From DATILI01 sp035476635 (lineage in GTDB: Bacteria; Pseudomonadota; Gammaproteobacteria; Burkholderiales; Burkholderiaceae_C): DNA of 31,200 nt. The notes under the pieces are model-generated. The model was given only the letters and a program-made list of their open reading frames with translations. It was not told the origin of the DNA and made no database searches. The stretch lies in assembly GCA_035476635.1 (NCBI GenBank), contig DATILI010000184.1:1-31200 (forward strand), read 5' to 3'. The position numbers and the translations under genes were made by a program. Below, piece by piece: positions 1 to 7,682 of the stretch (position 1 is the first letter of the stretch; the number at the start of each line of letters is the position of its first letter).

Positions 1-1
1 A

Positions 2-151
2 TCCGAAATCGCGGCGGGCCGCCTGCGGATCGTCGATGTTCGGCCGGCACTGCCGCAAACCACCGCCGTCCTGATGTACCGCAAGGTCACGGCGATCTAC
101 ATGGATGCGATCCAAATGCTGGACGATGCAGCTGCCGGCAAGCCGGGCTAG
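2..151 (+). CDS. LysR-family regulator, C-terminal end only
   Basis: The window opens inside this gene; only the last 49 codons and a TAG stop are present. The reading frame has a short stretch of the type AGRLRIVDVRPALP followed by a hydrophobic strand and a final helix, which resembles the end of a LysR substrate-binding domain, where the last beta strand lists low-complexity contacts and the last helix carries the C-terminus. Only 4 bases separate its stop from the stop of the convergent SnoaL-like gene, so the two transcripts must run into each other unless termination occurs within coding sequence. It could be the regulator of the neighbouring leftward operon, but the DNA-binding part is outside the window. 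The family call is an inference from a short segment. Confidence 0.6.
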   Translation, partial: SEIAAGRLRIVDVRPALPQTTAVLMYRKVTAIYMDAIQMLDDAAAGKPG

Positions 152-155
152 GACT

Positions 156-545
156 TCAAGTCATTGCACGCGCGACCAGCAGCGTATCGGTGAACTGCTC
201 AAAGCGCACGATCTTGCCCCCTTCAAGCTGCCACACGTGGACCACGCGCGCGTCCATGGCCTTGCCGGTGGCACGGTAGGTGCCGCGGTAGTCGCCGATG
301 CCCACGATGTTTTCGCCGCCGTCGATCAGGCGTTCCAGTTTGAACTGGTAGCCCTCCCAGGTCGAGCCCAGGACAGCGAATACGTTGTCGATGACCTGTT
401 GCGGGCCGATCCACGTGCCGGCGCAAGGAAAGCCGGCCATCTCGGTCCAGCGCACCTGGGGAGAGACGTCGGCCATCATGGCGGAGATGTCGGCCCGATC
501 CGACGCGGCATAGTGCGCCTTGATGATGTCGAGGTTGCTTTTCAT
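156..545 (-). CDS. SnoaL-like / NTF2-fold protein
   Basis: A 129-residue cytoplasmic protein of the SnoaL-like (NTF2-like, limonene epoxide hydrolase related) fold. Typical signs are an N-terminal helix (residues 1-15), a WTEMAGFP turn near 33-40, a G-x-x-x-V-I-D helix near 47-55, and a C-terminal run VVHVWQLEGGKIVRFEQF (about 101-118) that is characteristic of polyketide-cyclase-like family members. The family includes isomerases, hydratases and cyclases; the reaction here is unknown. Start: the ATG at 545 has AAAGAG just upstream; a longer in-frame extension is possible but would overlap the MoaF gene out of frame. It is the last gene of the SDR-MoaF-SnoaL leftward operon, 8 bases after the MoaF stop. 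Confidence in the fold is high, in function low. Confidence 0.85.
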   Translation of the reverse strand: MKSNLDIIKAHYAASDRADISAMMADVSPQVRWTEMAGFPCAGTWIGPQQVIDNVFAVLGSTWEGYQFKLERLIDGGENIVGIGDYRGTYRATGKAMDARVVHVWQLEGGKIVRFEQFTDTLLVARAMT

Positions 546-553
546 GAACTCTT

Positions 554-1345
554 TCAAATGGGGTTGTGGGATGCCGGGTAGAGCGTCGTCGAGGCCTTTT
601 CCATGAAGGCGCCGGCCGGGTTGTTGGCGATCGCGCCATCGCCGGTCAGCCCGAGGAACTTGCCGGTGGAGCGCTTCGATTCGAAGTTGAAGAAGAACAC
701 CGAGGCGACCGGAATGAGGAACTCGCGGAAGGTGAAGATGTACTGCTGTTCGTCGAACTTGTAGTAGGTCGCCATGTCCACGTCGCCGTGGCCGCGCTGC
801 ACGCCCACCAGGCACTGCCAGCAATAGCGTTGCGAGCTGAGGTAGGTGTGCTCATAGGTGTGGTTCGGGCTGTAGGTCTGCCAGGTGCGCAGGCCGATCA
901 AGTCGCGGCTCTCGTGTGGCACCACGCCGCTGGCCGTGCCGCCGCCCAGGGAGCCGGCGAGGAAGTCCTGTGCGACCCGGGGCTCGGCGCCGGCTTCTTC
1001 GGCGCTGCGCACGCGGCTTTCGATCGCCAGTACGCGGCGTGTCCGTGTGTTCGCGATGACCGTGAGCGCGGCAAGCGGCCGCGCCTTGAAGGTGATGTCG
1101 ATGAAGAACGTGTGGGGCGCCACCTCGACGGTCTCGCACCAGTCGCGGCCTTCGCCCTGGGCGCTGTCCTCCCATGCAACTTCGTTCGGGCGATCGAAGT
1201 GCAGGGCCAGCGTGCGGGCAGGGAAGTCGATGCGCAGCGTCTGGCCGACAAGCCCATCGCTGGCGGGCAACCGGTTGGTGGCGATGCCGGCCGCGAATTC
1301 ATCGTAGGTCTTCCAGCCGGCGGGTGGGGGGGCGAGCGTGCTCAT
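554..1345 (-). CDS. moaF: MoaF-family protein
   Basis: A 263-residue protein with the N- and C-terminal MoaF domains in order. Recognisable pieces are WKTYDEFAAG (11-20), TNRLP (23-27), YSPNHTYEHTYLSS (158-171), GVQRGHGDVD (181-190), FREFLIPVASVFF (206-218) and TGKFLGL (227-233). Both halves are expected to form lipocalin-like beta barrels. The common database title, molybdenum cofactor biosynthesis protein F, is not supported by anything in this operon: there are no moaA, moaC, mog or moe genes nearby, and the neighbours are an SDR and a SnoaL-like protein. A role in binding or converting a small hydrophobic or aromatic molecule is a better guess from the fold and context. Length fits the family. 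It starts 9 bases after the SDR stop, so the two are probably cotranscribed. Confidence 0.88.
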   Translation of the reverse strand: MSTLAPPPAGWKTYDEFAAGIATNRLPASDGLVGQTLRIDFPARTLALHFDRPNEVAWEDSAQGEGRDWCETVEVAPHTFFIDITFKARPLAALTVIANTRTRRVLAIESRVRSAEEAGAEPRVAQDFLAGSLGGGTASGVVPHESRDLIGLRTWQTYSPNHTYEHTYLSSQRYCWQCLVGVQRGHGDVDMATYYKFDEQQYIFTFREFLIPVASVFFFNFESKRSTGKFLGLTGDGAIANNPAGAFMEKASTTLYPASHNPI

Positions 1346-1354
1346 GTCTGTCTT

Positions 1355-2149
1355 TCAGTGCGCGAAGGCGATCGTCGGAAGGTCGACGGCCGAGGCTCCG
1401 CCGTCGACCATCAGGAAGGTGCCGTTGACCATGCTCGCGCGCTTCGATGCCAGGTAGAGCACAGCGTCGGCGACTTCGCCGGGTTCGGCCGCGCGGCCCA
1501 GCGGCACGTCGCGTGCAACCAGTGCATAGGCAGCGTCGGTGTCGGCAAGTTTGTATTTTTCGACCAGCACCTGCATTTGCTCGTCGGCCATCGCGGTGCG
1601 CACCCAGCCGGGGCAGACGGCATTGGTGCGAACGCCCAGGCGGCCGTAGTCCCGCGCCAGGGACCGTGTGAGGCCGATCAGCGCGTGCTTCATCGTCACA
1701 TAGCCGACCACGCCGGGCCCGGCGAAATGACCGGCGAGCGACGACAGCACGACGATGTTGCCGCGCCGGGAGATCAGCTCCGGCATCAGCTCGCGGGCGC
1801 AGACGAAGGCGGTGTCCAGGTTCAGCCGCGTGGCCATGTGCCATGCCTCGTCGTCGGTTTGGGTGAGCTCGCCCACGCCATGGCCGCCGGCGTTGGCGAC
1901 CAGCACATCGACGCCACCGAAGCGGTCGCTGGCCTGTGCGAGCGCCGCCTTCACATCGGCAGCGTCGGCGGCATCGCCGGCCACCACGAGGCCATCAATC
2001 GACTCGGCCACCTCAAGCAAGGGCGCGCGCCTGCGGCCCATCAGGACGACGTGGCCTCCGGCTGCTGCGAATTGCCGTGCCACCGCCGCGCCGATGCCGG
2101 TGCCGCCTCCGGTGATGAAAGCGACCTGGCCCTTGAACTCTGTTGACAT
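1355..2149 (-). CDS. short-chain dehydrogenase/reductase (SDR)
   Basis: A 264-residue classical SDR that should oxidise or reduce an alcohol/ketone pair with NAD(P)(H). The cofactor motif TGGGTGIG is at 13-20, NAG at 86-88, the catalytic Asn in RLNLD at about 110, Ser 137, and Tyr 150 with Lys 154 (YVTMK). The CPGWVRTAM segment after the active site and the C-terminal MVDGG are standard. Arg 39 and Arg 40 after the second strand (GRRR) lean towards NADP(H), which is inference only. It is the first gene of the leftward operon with MoaF and SnoaL-like genes and is divergent from the GMC dehydrogenase across 147 bases, so the two directions may be controlled together. The substrate cannot be named. 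Confidence 0.93.
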   Translation of the reverse strand: MSTEFKGQVAFITGGGTGIGAAVARQFAAAGGHVVLMGRRRAPLLEVAESIDGLVVAGDAADAADVKAALAQASDRFGGVDVLVANAGGHGVGELTQTDDEAWHMATRLNLDTAFVCARELMPELISRRGNIVVLSSLAGHFAGPGVVGYVTMKHALIGLTRSLARDYGRLGVRTNAVCPGWVRTAMADEQMQVLVEKYKLADTDAAYALVARDVPLGRAAEPGEVADAVLYLASKRASMVNGTFLMVDGGASAVDLPTIAFAH

Positions 2150-2230
2150 GTGCTTTGCCTCATTGACTTCGATGAAACGAGTCTAGTGAGGCGGGCCGGC
2201 AAGGCATGCGTCGTCAGCGCACAAACCGTT

Positions 2231-2254
2231 GACCCAAGGCGCATGGCTTGGGTC
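2231..2254. promoter_or_regulatory. 8-8-8 inverted repeat between SDR and GMC genes
   Basis: GACCCAAG at 2231-2238 and its exact complement CTTGGGTC at 2247-2254 flank an 8-base spacer. It lies in the divergent gap 2150-2296, 42 bases before the GMC start codon. The arm length and centre-to-centre distance suit a dimeric regulator; it could also fold as a leader hairpin in the GMC mRNA. No regulator is assigned. Confidence 0.45.
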
Positions 2255-2296
2255 TGCCTGTATGCGGCACGCGCGGCCTGCACCACACTCGATTCG

Positions 2297-3877
2297 ATGC
2301 GTTACGACCACATCATCATCGGGGCGGGGTCCGCCGGCTGCGTTCTCGCCCATCGACTGGTGCGCGGCGGACGCCGTGTGCTGCTGCTTGAAGCGGGGCC
2401 CACCCACGAACACCCGTTCGTGCGCATGCCCGCCGCCTTCGTGCGGGTCATCGGCACCGAGCGTTCCTGGGACTATGTCAGTGAACCGCAGCCCGATGCC
2501 GCCGGCCGCAGAATGCACGTGCCGCAGGGGCGCATGCTGGGCGGCAGCAGTTCGCTGAACGCGATGGTCTACATCCGCGGTACGGCCGCCGACTACGACG
2601 ACTGGAGGGAGGGCGGTTGTGCCGGCTGGGGTTGGAGCGACGTGCTCCCCGCCTTCAAGCGCGCCGAGGCCAATGAGCTGTACGCTGAACCGCTGCATGG
2701 CCGGGACGGGCCACTGCGCGTCAGCCAGCCACGCTTTCGCCATCCACTCAGCGAGGCATTCCTGAAGGCGGCGCAGCAATCGGGCCTGCCCGCGAACGCC
2801 GACTTCAACGGCGCCACGCAAGCCGGCGTTGGTTTCTACCAGTCCACCACGTTCGACGGGGAGCGCGGCTCGACTGCGGCGACCTACCTTGCGGCGGTGC
2901 GCCGGGACGCGCGGCTCGAGGTTCGCGCCGGCGTGCACGTGACGCGCATCGTGGTCGAGGCCGACCGGGCCGTCGGTGTCGAGTTCGTGGAGAGCGGCCA
3001 CGCCACGCAAGTGCGGTGCACGCAGGAGGTGCTGGTCTGTGCCGGGGCGCTGGCGTCGCCCAAGCTGCTGATGCTGTCGGGCATCGGGCCCGGCGAAAAA
3101 CTGCAGGCGTTGGGCATTCCGCTGGCGCAGCACAGCCCCGGCGTCGGTCAGAACTACCAGGACCACCTGGAGGTGAGCGTCTATGCCCGCACGCGCTCGC
3201 CCATCAGCATGCTGGGCCATGACAAGGGCCTGCGTGCCCTGCGCCACGGCATTCAATGGCAGCTGTTCCGCAGCGGCCTGCTGGCGTCCAATGTGGTGGA
3301 GAGCGGGGGCTTCGTGGACACGACCGGCGGCGATCGACCGGATCTGCAGTTCCATGTACTGCCGGTCCTGGTGGGCGATGTCGGGCGCGAGCCGCTCGCA
3401 GGCCATGGCCTGTCGGTCAATCCGTGTGTTCTGCGACCGAAGTCGCGCGGCAGCGTGACGCTGCGCAGTGCCGATCCGTCCGCGCCTATCGTGTTCGACG
3501 CGGGCGCGCTGCGCGAGCAAGCCGACGTGGACACGCTGGTTCGCGGCGTGAAGTTGTCCCGCAAGATCCTGCGGGCGCCCGCGCTGGCGGAAGTGATAGC
3601 GCACGAGCTGTTGCCCGGCTCGGCCGACACCCTGAGCGACGCGCAGATCGAGTCCCACGTGCGCACCCATGCCAAGACTGTCTATCACCCCGCGGGCACC
3701 TGCCGCATGGGCAGCGATGCGGGCTCGGTGGTTGACACGGAACTGCGCGTGCGCGGCGTTGCCGGCTTGCGCGTGTGCGATGCGTCGGTGATGCCAACGC
3801 TGCCGTCAGGCAACACGAATGCCCCGACGATCATGATTGCCGAGCGCTGCGCGGAGTTTCTCCTGCGTGCCTGTTGA
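2297..3877 (+). CDS. GMC-family FAD-dependent alcohol dehydrogenase
   Basis: A 526-residue glucose-methanol-choline family oxidoreductase, near the choline/alkyl alcohol dehydrogenase branch. It begins with the FAD-binding GAGSAG (9-14) and Glu 32 of the second strand; GMC signature 1 is GRMLGGSSSLNAM (78-90). The catalytic pair sits near the C-terminus: His 464 in YHPAGTCRMG and Asn 508 in SGNTNAP. The expected reaction is oxidation of a primary alcohol to an aldehyde with FAD, passing electrons to the respiratory chain or oxygen. The start is set at the ATG immediately before YDHIIIGAGSAG; the frame stays open 49 codons upstream but that part has no family similarity. The aldehyde dehydrogenase gene follows after 100 bases, a natural second step. 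Exact alcohol unknown. Confidence 0.93.
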   Translation: MRYDHIIIGAGSAGCVLAHRLVRGGRRVLLLEAGPTHEHPFVRMPAAFVRVIGTERSWDYVSEPQPDAAGRRMHVPQGRMLGGSSSLNAMVYIRGTAADYDDWREGGCAGWGWSDVLPAFKRAEANELYAEPLHGRDGPLRVSQPRFRHPLSEAFLKAAQQSGLPANADFNGATQAGVGFYQSTTFDGERGSTAATYLAAVRRDARLEVRAGVHVTRIVVEADRAVGVEFVESGHATQVRCTQEVLVCAGALASPKLLMLSGIGPGEKLQALGIPLAQHSPGVGQNYQDHLEVSVYARTRSPISMLGHDKGLRALRHGIQWQLFRSGLLASNVVESGGFVDTTGGDRPDLQFHVLPVLVGDVGREPLAGHGLSVNPCVLRPKSRGSVTLRSADPSAPIVFDAGALREQADVDTLVRGVKLSRKILRAPALAEVIAHELLPGSADTLSDAQIESHVRTHAKTVYHPAGTCRMGSDAGSVVDTELRVRGVAGLRVCDASVMPTLPSGNTNAPTIMIAERCAEFLLRAC

Positions 3878-3911
3878 ACATGCGCGCACAGGCAACACCC
3901 GCTGCGCTGTC

Positions 3912-3937
3912 GGGCAATGGCGAATTCGCGATGCCGC
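3912..3937. promoter_or_regulatory. palindrome upstream of aldehyde dehydrogenase
   Basis: GCGAATTCGC at 3920-3929 is a perfect 10-base palindrome in the 100-base gap between the GMC and aldehyde dehydrogenase genes. The flanks extend the symmetry to about 3912-3937 with a mismatch and a one-base bulge. It is a possible operator or processing hairpin; no T-tract follows, so it is not a convincing terminator. Confidence 0.3.
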
Positions 3938-3977
3938 TTAGATTGAAGTCCTCTCTTGCCCGCGGACCCAACGGACC

Positions 3978-5480
3978 ATGAACTCGCGCGATCTTTCCCG
4001 CCAGCACCTTCAATCTGCGCAATTCCTGTCCGAGCGGCGCGTCGGCAACGTGATCGATGGTGTCAGCCGGCCGCCGCTTTCAGGTCGATGGCTGGACGTG
4101 ACCGACCCCGCCACGGAGATGGTCGTGGCCGAAGCGCCGGACAGCGATGGGGCCGATGTCGACGCGGCCGTCGCCTCGGCTCAGCGCGCATTCGACAGCG
4201 CCGTCTGGCGCGGCCTGCGCCCAGCCGATCGCGAGAAGTTGCTGTTCAAGCTGTCGGAGCTGATCGAGCGCCACGCCGATGAACTCAGCGCAATCGAGAC
4301 CCTCCAGAGCGGCAAGCTGCAGGGCATCGCTCGCATGATCGACGTTGGCTCCGGCGCCGAATTCGTGCGCTATATGGCGGGCTGGGCCACGAAGCTGGAA
4401 GGCCAGACCCTCGACAATTCGATTCCGATTCCCGGCCCGCAGTGGGTCACGTATACGCGGCGCGAACCGGTCGGCGTGGTCGGCGCCATCGTGCCGTGGA
4501 ACTTTCCTCTCGCAATTGCGCTGTGGAAGGTTGCACCGGCACTGGCAGCCGGCTGCACGGTGGTGCTCAAGCCATCCGAAGACACGCCGCTGACCGCGTT
4601 GCGGCTGGCGCAGCTCGCGATCGAAGCGGGCATACCGCCCGGCGTCCTGAATGTGGTGTGCGGCCGCGGCAGCACGGCTGGAGCCGCGTTGATCGCCCAC
4701 CCCGGTGTGCGCAAACTCAGCTTCACGGGCTCCACAGCCGTGGGCAAGGTGGTGGGGCATGCTGCGGTGGACAACATGGCGCGGTTCACGCTGGAGCTTG
4801 GCGGAAAGAGCCCGGCCATCGTGCTGGAAGATGCCGACCCCGCGCAGGTGGCGCAAGGCATTGCGATGGGCATCTTCTTTCACCAGGGCCAGGTGTGTAC
4901 CGCCAGCTCGCGCCTGTTCGTGCACCGCAGCTTGTACCAGCGCGTGCTGGACGAATTGGCCGGCATCGCGCAGGGCATGAAGATCGGCTCGGGATTCGAT
5001 GCGGCTACGCAGTTCGGGCCATTGACCTCGAAGGCGCATTTCGCGCGCGTGCTGGGCTACATCGAATCGGCCAAGGCCGAAGGCGCCACGCTGGTGACCG
5101 GCGGCGCGCGCGCCCTGGAGGCCGGTTGTTTCGTGCAGCCGACGATTTTCGCGGACACCACGCCGCATATGCGCGTTGTGCGCGAAGAGGTCTTCGGCCC
5201 GGTGCTCGCCGCGGCGCCGTTCGACGATGTCGAAGAGGCCATCGCGGCCGCCAACGATTCACCCTACGGCCTGGCGGCGAGCGTGTGGACCGGCAGTCTC
5301 TCGCACGCGAACCGGATCGTGCCGCGGCTGCAGGCGGGCATGGTGTGGGTGAACGCGCACAACGTGCTCGATGCGGGCCTGCCATTGGGCGGCATGAAGC
5401 AGTCAGGCACCGGGCGCGACCTCGGTCGTGCGGCGGTCGAGGGTTTTACCGAAGTGAAGAGCGTGTGCATGGCCGTCTAG
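3978..5480 (+). CDS. NAD(P)-dependent aldehyde dehydrogenase
   Basis: A 500-residue aldehyde dehydrogenase that should oxidise an aldehyde to its acid. Catalytic residues are all visible: Asn 175 in PWNFP, Lys 198 in KPSE, Glu 273 in ELGGKSP and the nucleophile Cys 307 in FHQGQVCTASSR; GSTAVG (251-256) is the nucleotide-binding loop. The FHQGQVC form of the active-site strand and overall layout resemble phenylacetaldehyde dehydrogenases, so an aromatic or medium-chain aldehyde is likely, but this is inference. The preceding GMC dehydrogenase would supply the aldehyde and the next genes encode an ABC importer, 51 bases downstream. The chosen ATG has only a weak ribosome binding site; a start a few codons later cannot be excluded. 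Confidence 0.95.
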   Translation: MNSRDLSRQHLQSAQFLSERRVGNVIDGVSRPPLSGRWLDVTDPATEMVVAEAPDSDGADVDAAVASAQRAFDSAVWRGLRPADREKLLFKLSELIERHADELSAIETLQSGKLQGIARMIDVGSGAEFVRYMAGWATKLEGQTLDNSIPIPGPQWVTYTRREPVGVVGAIVPWNFPLAIALWKVAPALAAGCTVVLKPSEDTPLTALRLAQLAIEAGIPPGVLNVVCGRGSTAGAALIAHPGVRKLSFTGSTAVGKVVGHAAVDNMARFTLELGGKSPAIVLEDADPAQVAQGIAMGIFFHQGQVCTASSRLFVHRSLYQRVLDELAGIAQGMKIGSGFDAATQFGPLTSKAHFARVLGYIESAKAEGATLVTGGARALEAGCFVQPTIFADTTPHMRVVREEVFGPVLAAAPFDDVEEAIAAANDSPYGLAASVWTGSLSHANRIVPRLQAGMVWVNAHNVLDAGLPLGGMKQSGTGRDLGRAAVEGFTEVKSVCMAV

Positions 5481-5531
5481 CACGCGCTATCGCATTGCAA
5501 TCCATATCAACAATCACAGGAGACACAAGTC

Positions 5532-6788
5532 ATGAATATCCAACGCATCGCCGCGCTGTCGGCAATTTCGGTTGCCGCCGCGCTCGCATCCAATGCGGCC
5601 TACGCGCAATCGAAGTGCGGCCTGGGAAACGGCAAGAAAGCGACCGGCGAGCCGATTGCGGTCGGTGCCGTGGTCGGCAAGACCGGGCCCGACGACTTCA
5701 GCTCCTCGGCGCAAGCCGCGGCGGCCTATTTCAAATGCGTCAATGAAAACGGCGGCATTAACGGACGCCCGATCGACTACATCGTCGCGGACGACCAGTG
5801 GAACCCCGAGACCGCGGCCCAGGTTGCCAGCAAGCTGGTCAAGGACCGCAAGGTGGTGGTCCTGGCCGGCAGCACGAGCTTCGTCGAGTGCGGTGCGAAC
5901 GCGAAGATGTATGCCGATGAAGGCGTGATGGTCATTGCCGGCACCGGTGTGCCGCGCGAGTGCTTCAACGCCAAGAATTACGTCCCCATCAATTCCGGCC
6001 CGCGCATCAGCGGCACGATCGCGGCGATGTATGCGGCGCAGACCTACAAGAGCAAGAAGATGGTCTGCATCATCCCCAACATCCCCAGCCTGGGCAACTG
6101 GGCCTGCGAGGGACCCAGGGAATGGGGCAAGAAGAATGGCGTCGAGGTCGAGACCATTGCCATCGACCCGGGTTCTGCCGATGCCACCTCGGTGATGCTG
6201 CAGGCCGCTTCCAAGAAGCCTGACACTATCATCATGAACGTGCCCAAGGGCATCCTCGTGCCAATGCTGGCCGCGGCCGAGCAGCAGAACCTGGGAAAGA
6301 AGATTCACTTCGTTTCATCGGCGCCGGCCTATAGCGCCGACGTGCCGAAGGCAATCGGCCCCTACTGGAACAAGAACTTCGCCATCAATCTGGAGTTCAA
6401 CCCACTCGAATCCAAGGGCGCCGACAACCTGAACTGGCAGTCCGTCATGAATTCCCATGGCGCCAAGACCGACCCACGCGATACCTTCTCGCAAGCCGGC
6501 TATCTCGCCGCGCGGCTGGTGACGGAGACGCTGCTGAAAATGGACGCGAAGAGCATCGACCGCGCCTCGGTGACGACCGCGTTGCGCAAGGTCAGCGACT
6601 TTCGCAGCGACATTCTTTGCAAGCCGTTCTACGTCGGTGCGGGCAATCGCCACAACGCCAACAACGCGGGCCCGATGGTGGTGGTCGACGGAAACGGTTT
6701 TGCCGGTGCTTCGGCGGGTTGCCTCACCGCGGATGATCCGGAGCTGGTCGACGTGCGCGCCGACGAGAAAAAGCTCAGCCTGAAGTAA
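5532..6788 (+). CDS. ABC transporter periplasmic substrate-binding protein (branched-chain type)
   Basis: A 418-residue receptor of the Leu/Ile/Val-binding superfamily (type I periplasmic fold). Residues 1-25 are a signal peptide with a likely cut after AYA (25). The mature protein starts its first domain with IAVGAVVGKTG (42-52) and contains YFKCVNENGGINGRPI (66-81), a clear family hallmark. A good AGGAGA ribosome site lies 6 bases or so before the ATG. Unusually it has eight cysteines in the mature part (29, 69, 120, 144, 179, 192, 363, 397), an even number that suggests disulfides in the periplasm. It heads the transporter genes livH, livM, livG and livF and follows the alcohol and aldehyde dehydrogenases, so the ligand is probably the alcohol, aldehyde, acid or a precursor. 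The ligand itself cannot be read from sequence. Confidence 0.93.
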   Translation: MNIQRIAALSAISVAAALASNAAYAQSKCGLGNGKKATGEPIAVGAVVGKTGPDDFSSSAQAAAAYFKCVNENGGINGRPIDYIVADDQWNPETAAQVASKLVKDRKVVVLAGSTSFVECGANAKMYADEGVMVIAGTGVPRECFNAKNYVPINSGPRISGTIAAMYAAQTYKSKKMVCIIPNIPSLGNWACEGPREWGKKNGVEVETIAIDPGSADATSVMLQAASKKPDTIIMNVPKGILVPMLAAAEQQNLGKKIHFVSSAPAYSADVPKAIGPYWNKNFAINLEFNPLESKGADNLNWQSVMNSHGAKTDPRDTFSQAGYLAARLVTETLLKMDAKSIDRASVTTALRKVSDFRSDILCKPFYVGAGNRHNANNAGPMVVVDGNGFAGASAGCLTADDPELVDVRADEKKLSLK

Positions 6789-6796
6789 TCAAAAGA

Positions 6797-6819
6797 CCGG
6801 TTCGCGCTCGCCCCACCGG
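6797..6819 (+). other. small hairpin between receptor and permease genes
   Basis: CCGGT at 6797-6801 pairs with ACCGG at 6815-6819 in the 33-base gap before livH. Hairpins here often protect the receptor mRNA and lower downstream expression in transporter operons; this role is inferred by analogy only. The stem is short. Confidence 0.25.
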
Positions 6820-6821
6820 CC

Positions 6822-7679
6822 ATGCTTGAATTGTTGCCCTTCGTTGTCTCAGGCCTCGGCGTGGGCGCGGTCTATGCGCTGTCCGGGGTCGGACTGGTGG
6901 TGCTGTACCGGTCTTCCGGCGTGTTGAATTTCGCGTTCGGTGCGCTCGGCGCGATCGGCGCTTACGTCGCCTGGTCCATGCTCCAGGCGGGTTGGCCCCA
7001 GGCACTCGCATGGACAGCGTGCGTGGCGGTGGCCATGCTCCTGTCGCTCGCTTACGGTCGCCTGATCGCGCCGCACCTGGCGCAGCGCAACCCGACCATC
7101 CGCAGCATAGGAACGCTCGGTTTTGCGCTCGTGGTGCTCGGCTTCACCGAGTGGTTCTGGGGCGAGCAACCGCGCCGGCTTGTCCTGCCGACCGACGCAG
7201 GTGCGGTGGAGCTGTTCGACGTGCGCCTGACCTACACACGCGTGATCGGCCTGGCGCTGGCCGTCGCGATGATGGCGGGCATTGGCCTGCTGCTGGTACG
7301 CACCCGGGTCGGGCTGAAGATGCGTGCGCTTGCCAATGACCGCGACCTGAGTGCGCTGCTCGGCATCCGCGTGCTGCAGATAGACACCGTTGCCTGGGTG
7401 CTCAGCGGCGCCTTTGCCGGCGTGTGCGGCTTGCTGCTGGCCAACATCGTCCGCCTTCAGGCGACGCTGCTCACGTTTCTGGTCATCCCGGCGTTCGCCG
7501 CGGCGATCATCGGCCGGCTCCAGTCGCTGCCCGCCACTGTGGCGGGCGGGATCATCATCGGCGTGCTGGAGGCGGTAGCCATCGTGGTGCCCGGCCTTGC
7601 CGCATTCCGCAGCGCGACGCCGTTTCTGGTGGCACTGTTGATGATCGCCTTTCACCGCCCGAACACCCGCCTGGCCTGA
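6822..7679 (+). CDS. livH: branched-chain type ABC permease, LivH family
   Basis: A 285-residue inner-membrane permease with about eight hydrophobic segments. The start LPFVVSGLGVGAVYALSGVGLVVLYRSSGVLNFAFG is broken into typical LivH pieces: GLGVGAVYAL (12-21) and GVLNFAFGALG, the classic site near the end of helix 2. The cytoplasmic coupling loop RVGLKMRALANDRDLSALLG matches the EAA-like loop that docks the ATPases. It forms a heterodimeric channel with LivM, whose start lies 3 bases after its stop. No strong ribosome site is seen before the ATG, consistent with coupling to the upstream gene. Substrate follows the receptor and is unknown. Confidence 0.93.
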   Translation: MLELLPFVVSGLGVGAVYALSGVGLVVLYRSSGVLNFAFGALGAIGAYVAWSMLQAGWPQALAWTACVAVAMLLSLAYGRLIAPHLAQRNPTIRSIGTLGFALVVLGFTEWFWGEQPRRLVLPTDAGAVELFDVRLTYTRVIGLALAVAMMAGIGLLLVRTRVGLKMRALANDRDLSALLGIRVLQIDTVAWVLSGAFAGVCGLLLANIVRLQATLLTFLVIPAFAAAIIGRLQSLPATVAGGIIIGVLEAVAIVVPGLAAFRSATPFLVALLMIAFHRPNTRLA

Positions 7680-7682
7680 CGC

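Noticed and set aside
566..2146. 526-codon plus-strand frame opposite SDR and MoaF
   Set aside because: Shadow frame with low-complexity Ala/Gly/Arg/His content; the minus strand encodes clear families.
2183..3688. 501-codon minus-strand frame opposite the GMC gene
   Set aside because: Antisense shadow; the plus strand has full GMC motifs and the minus frame has none.
4442..5746. 434-codon frame inside the aldehyde dehydrogenase and receptor genes
   Set aside because: Overlaps two well-supported genes in another frame and has Arg/Gly-biased content.
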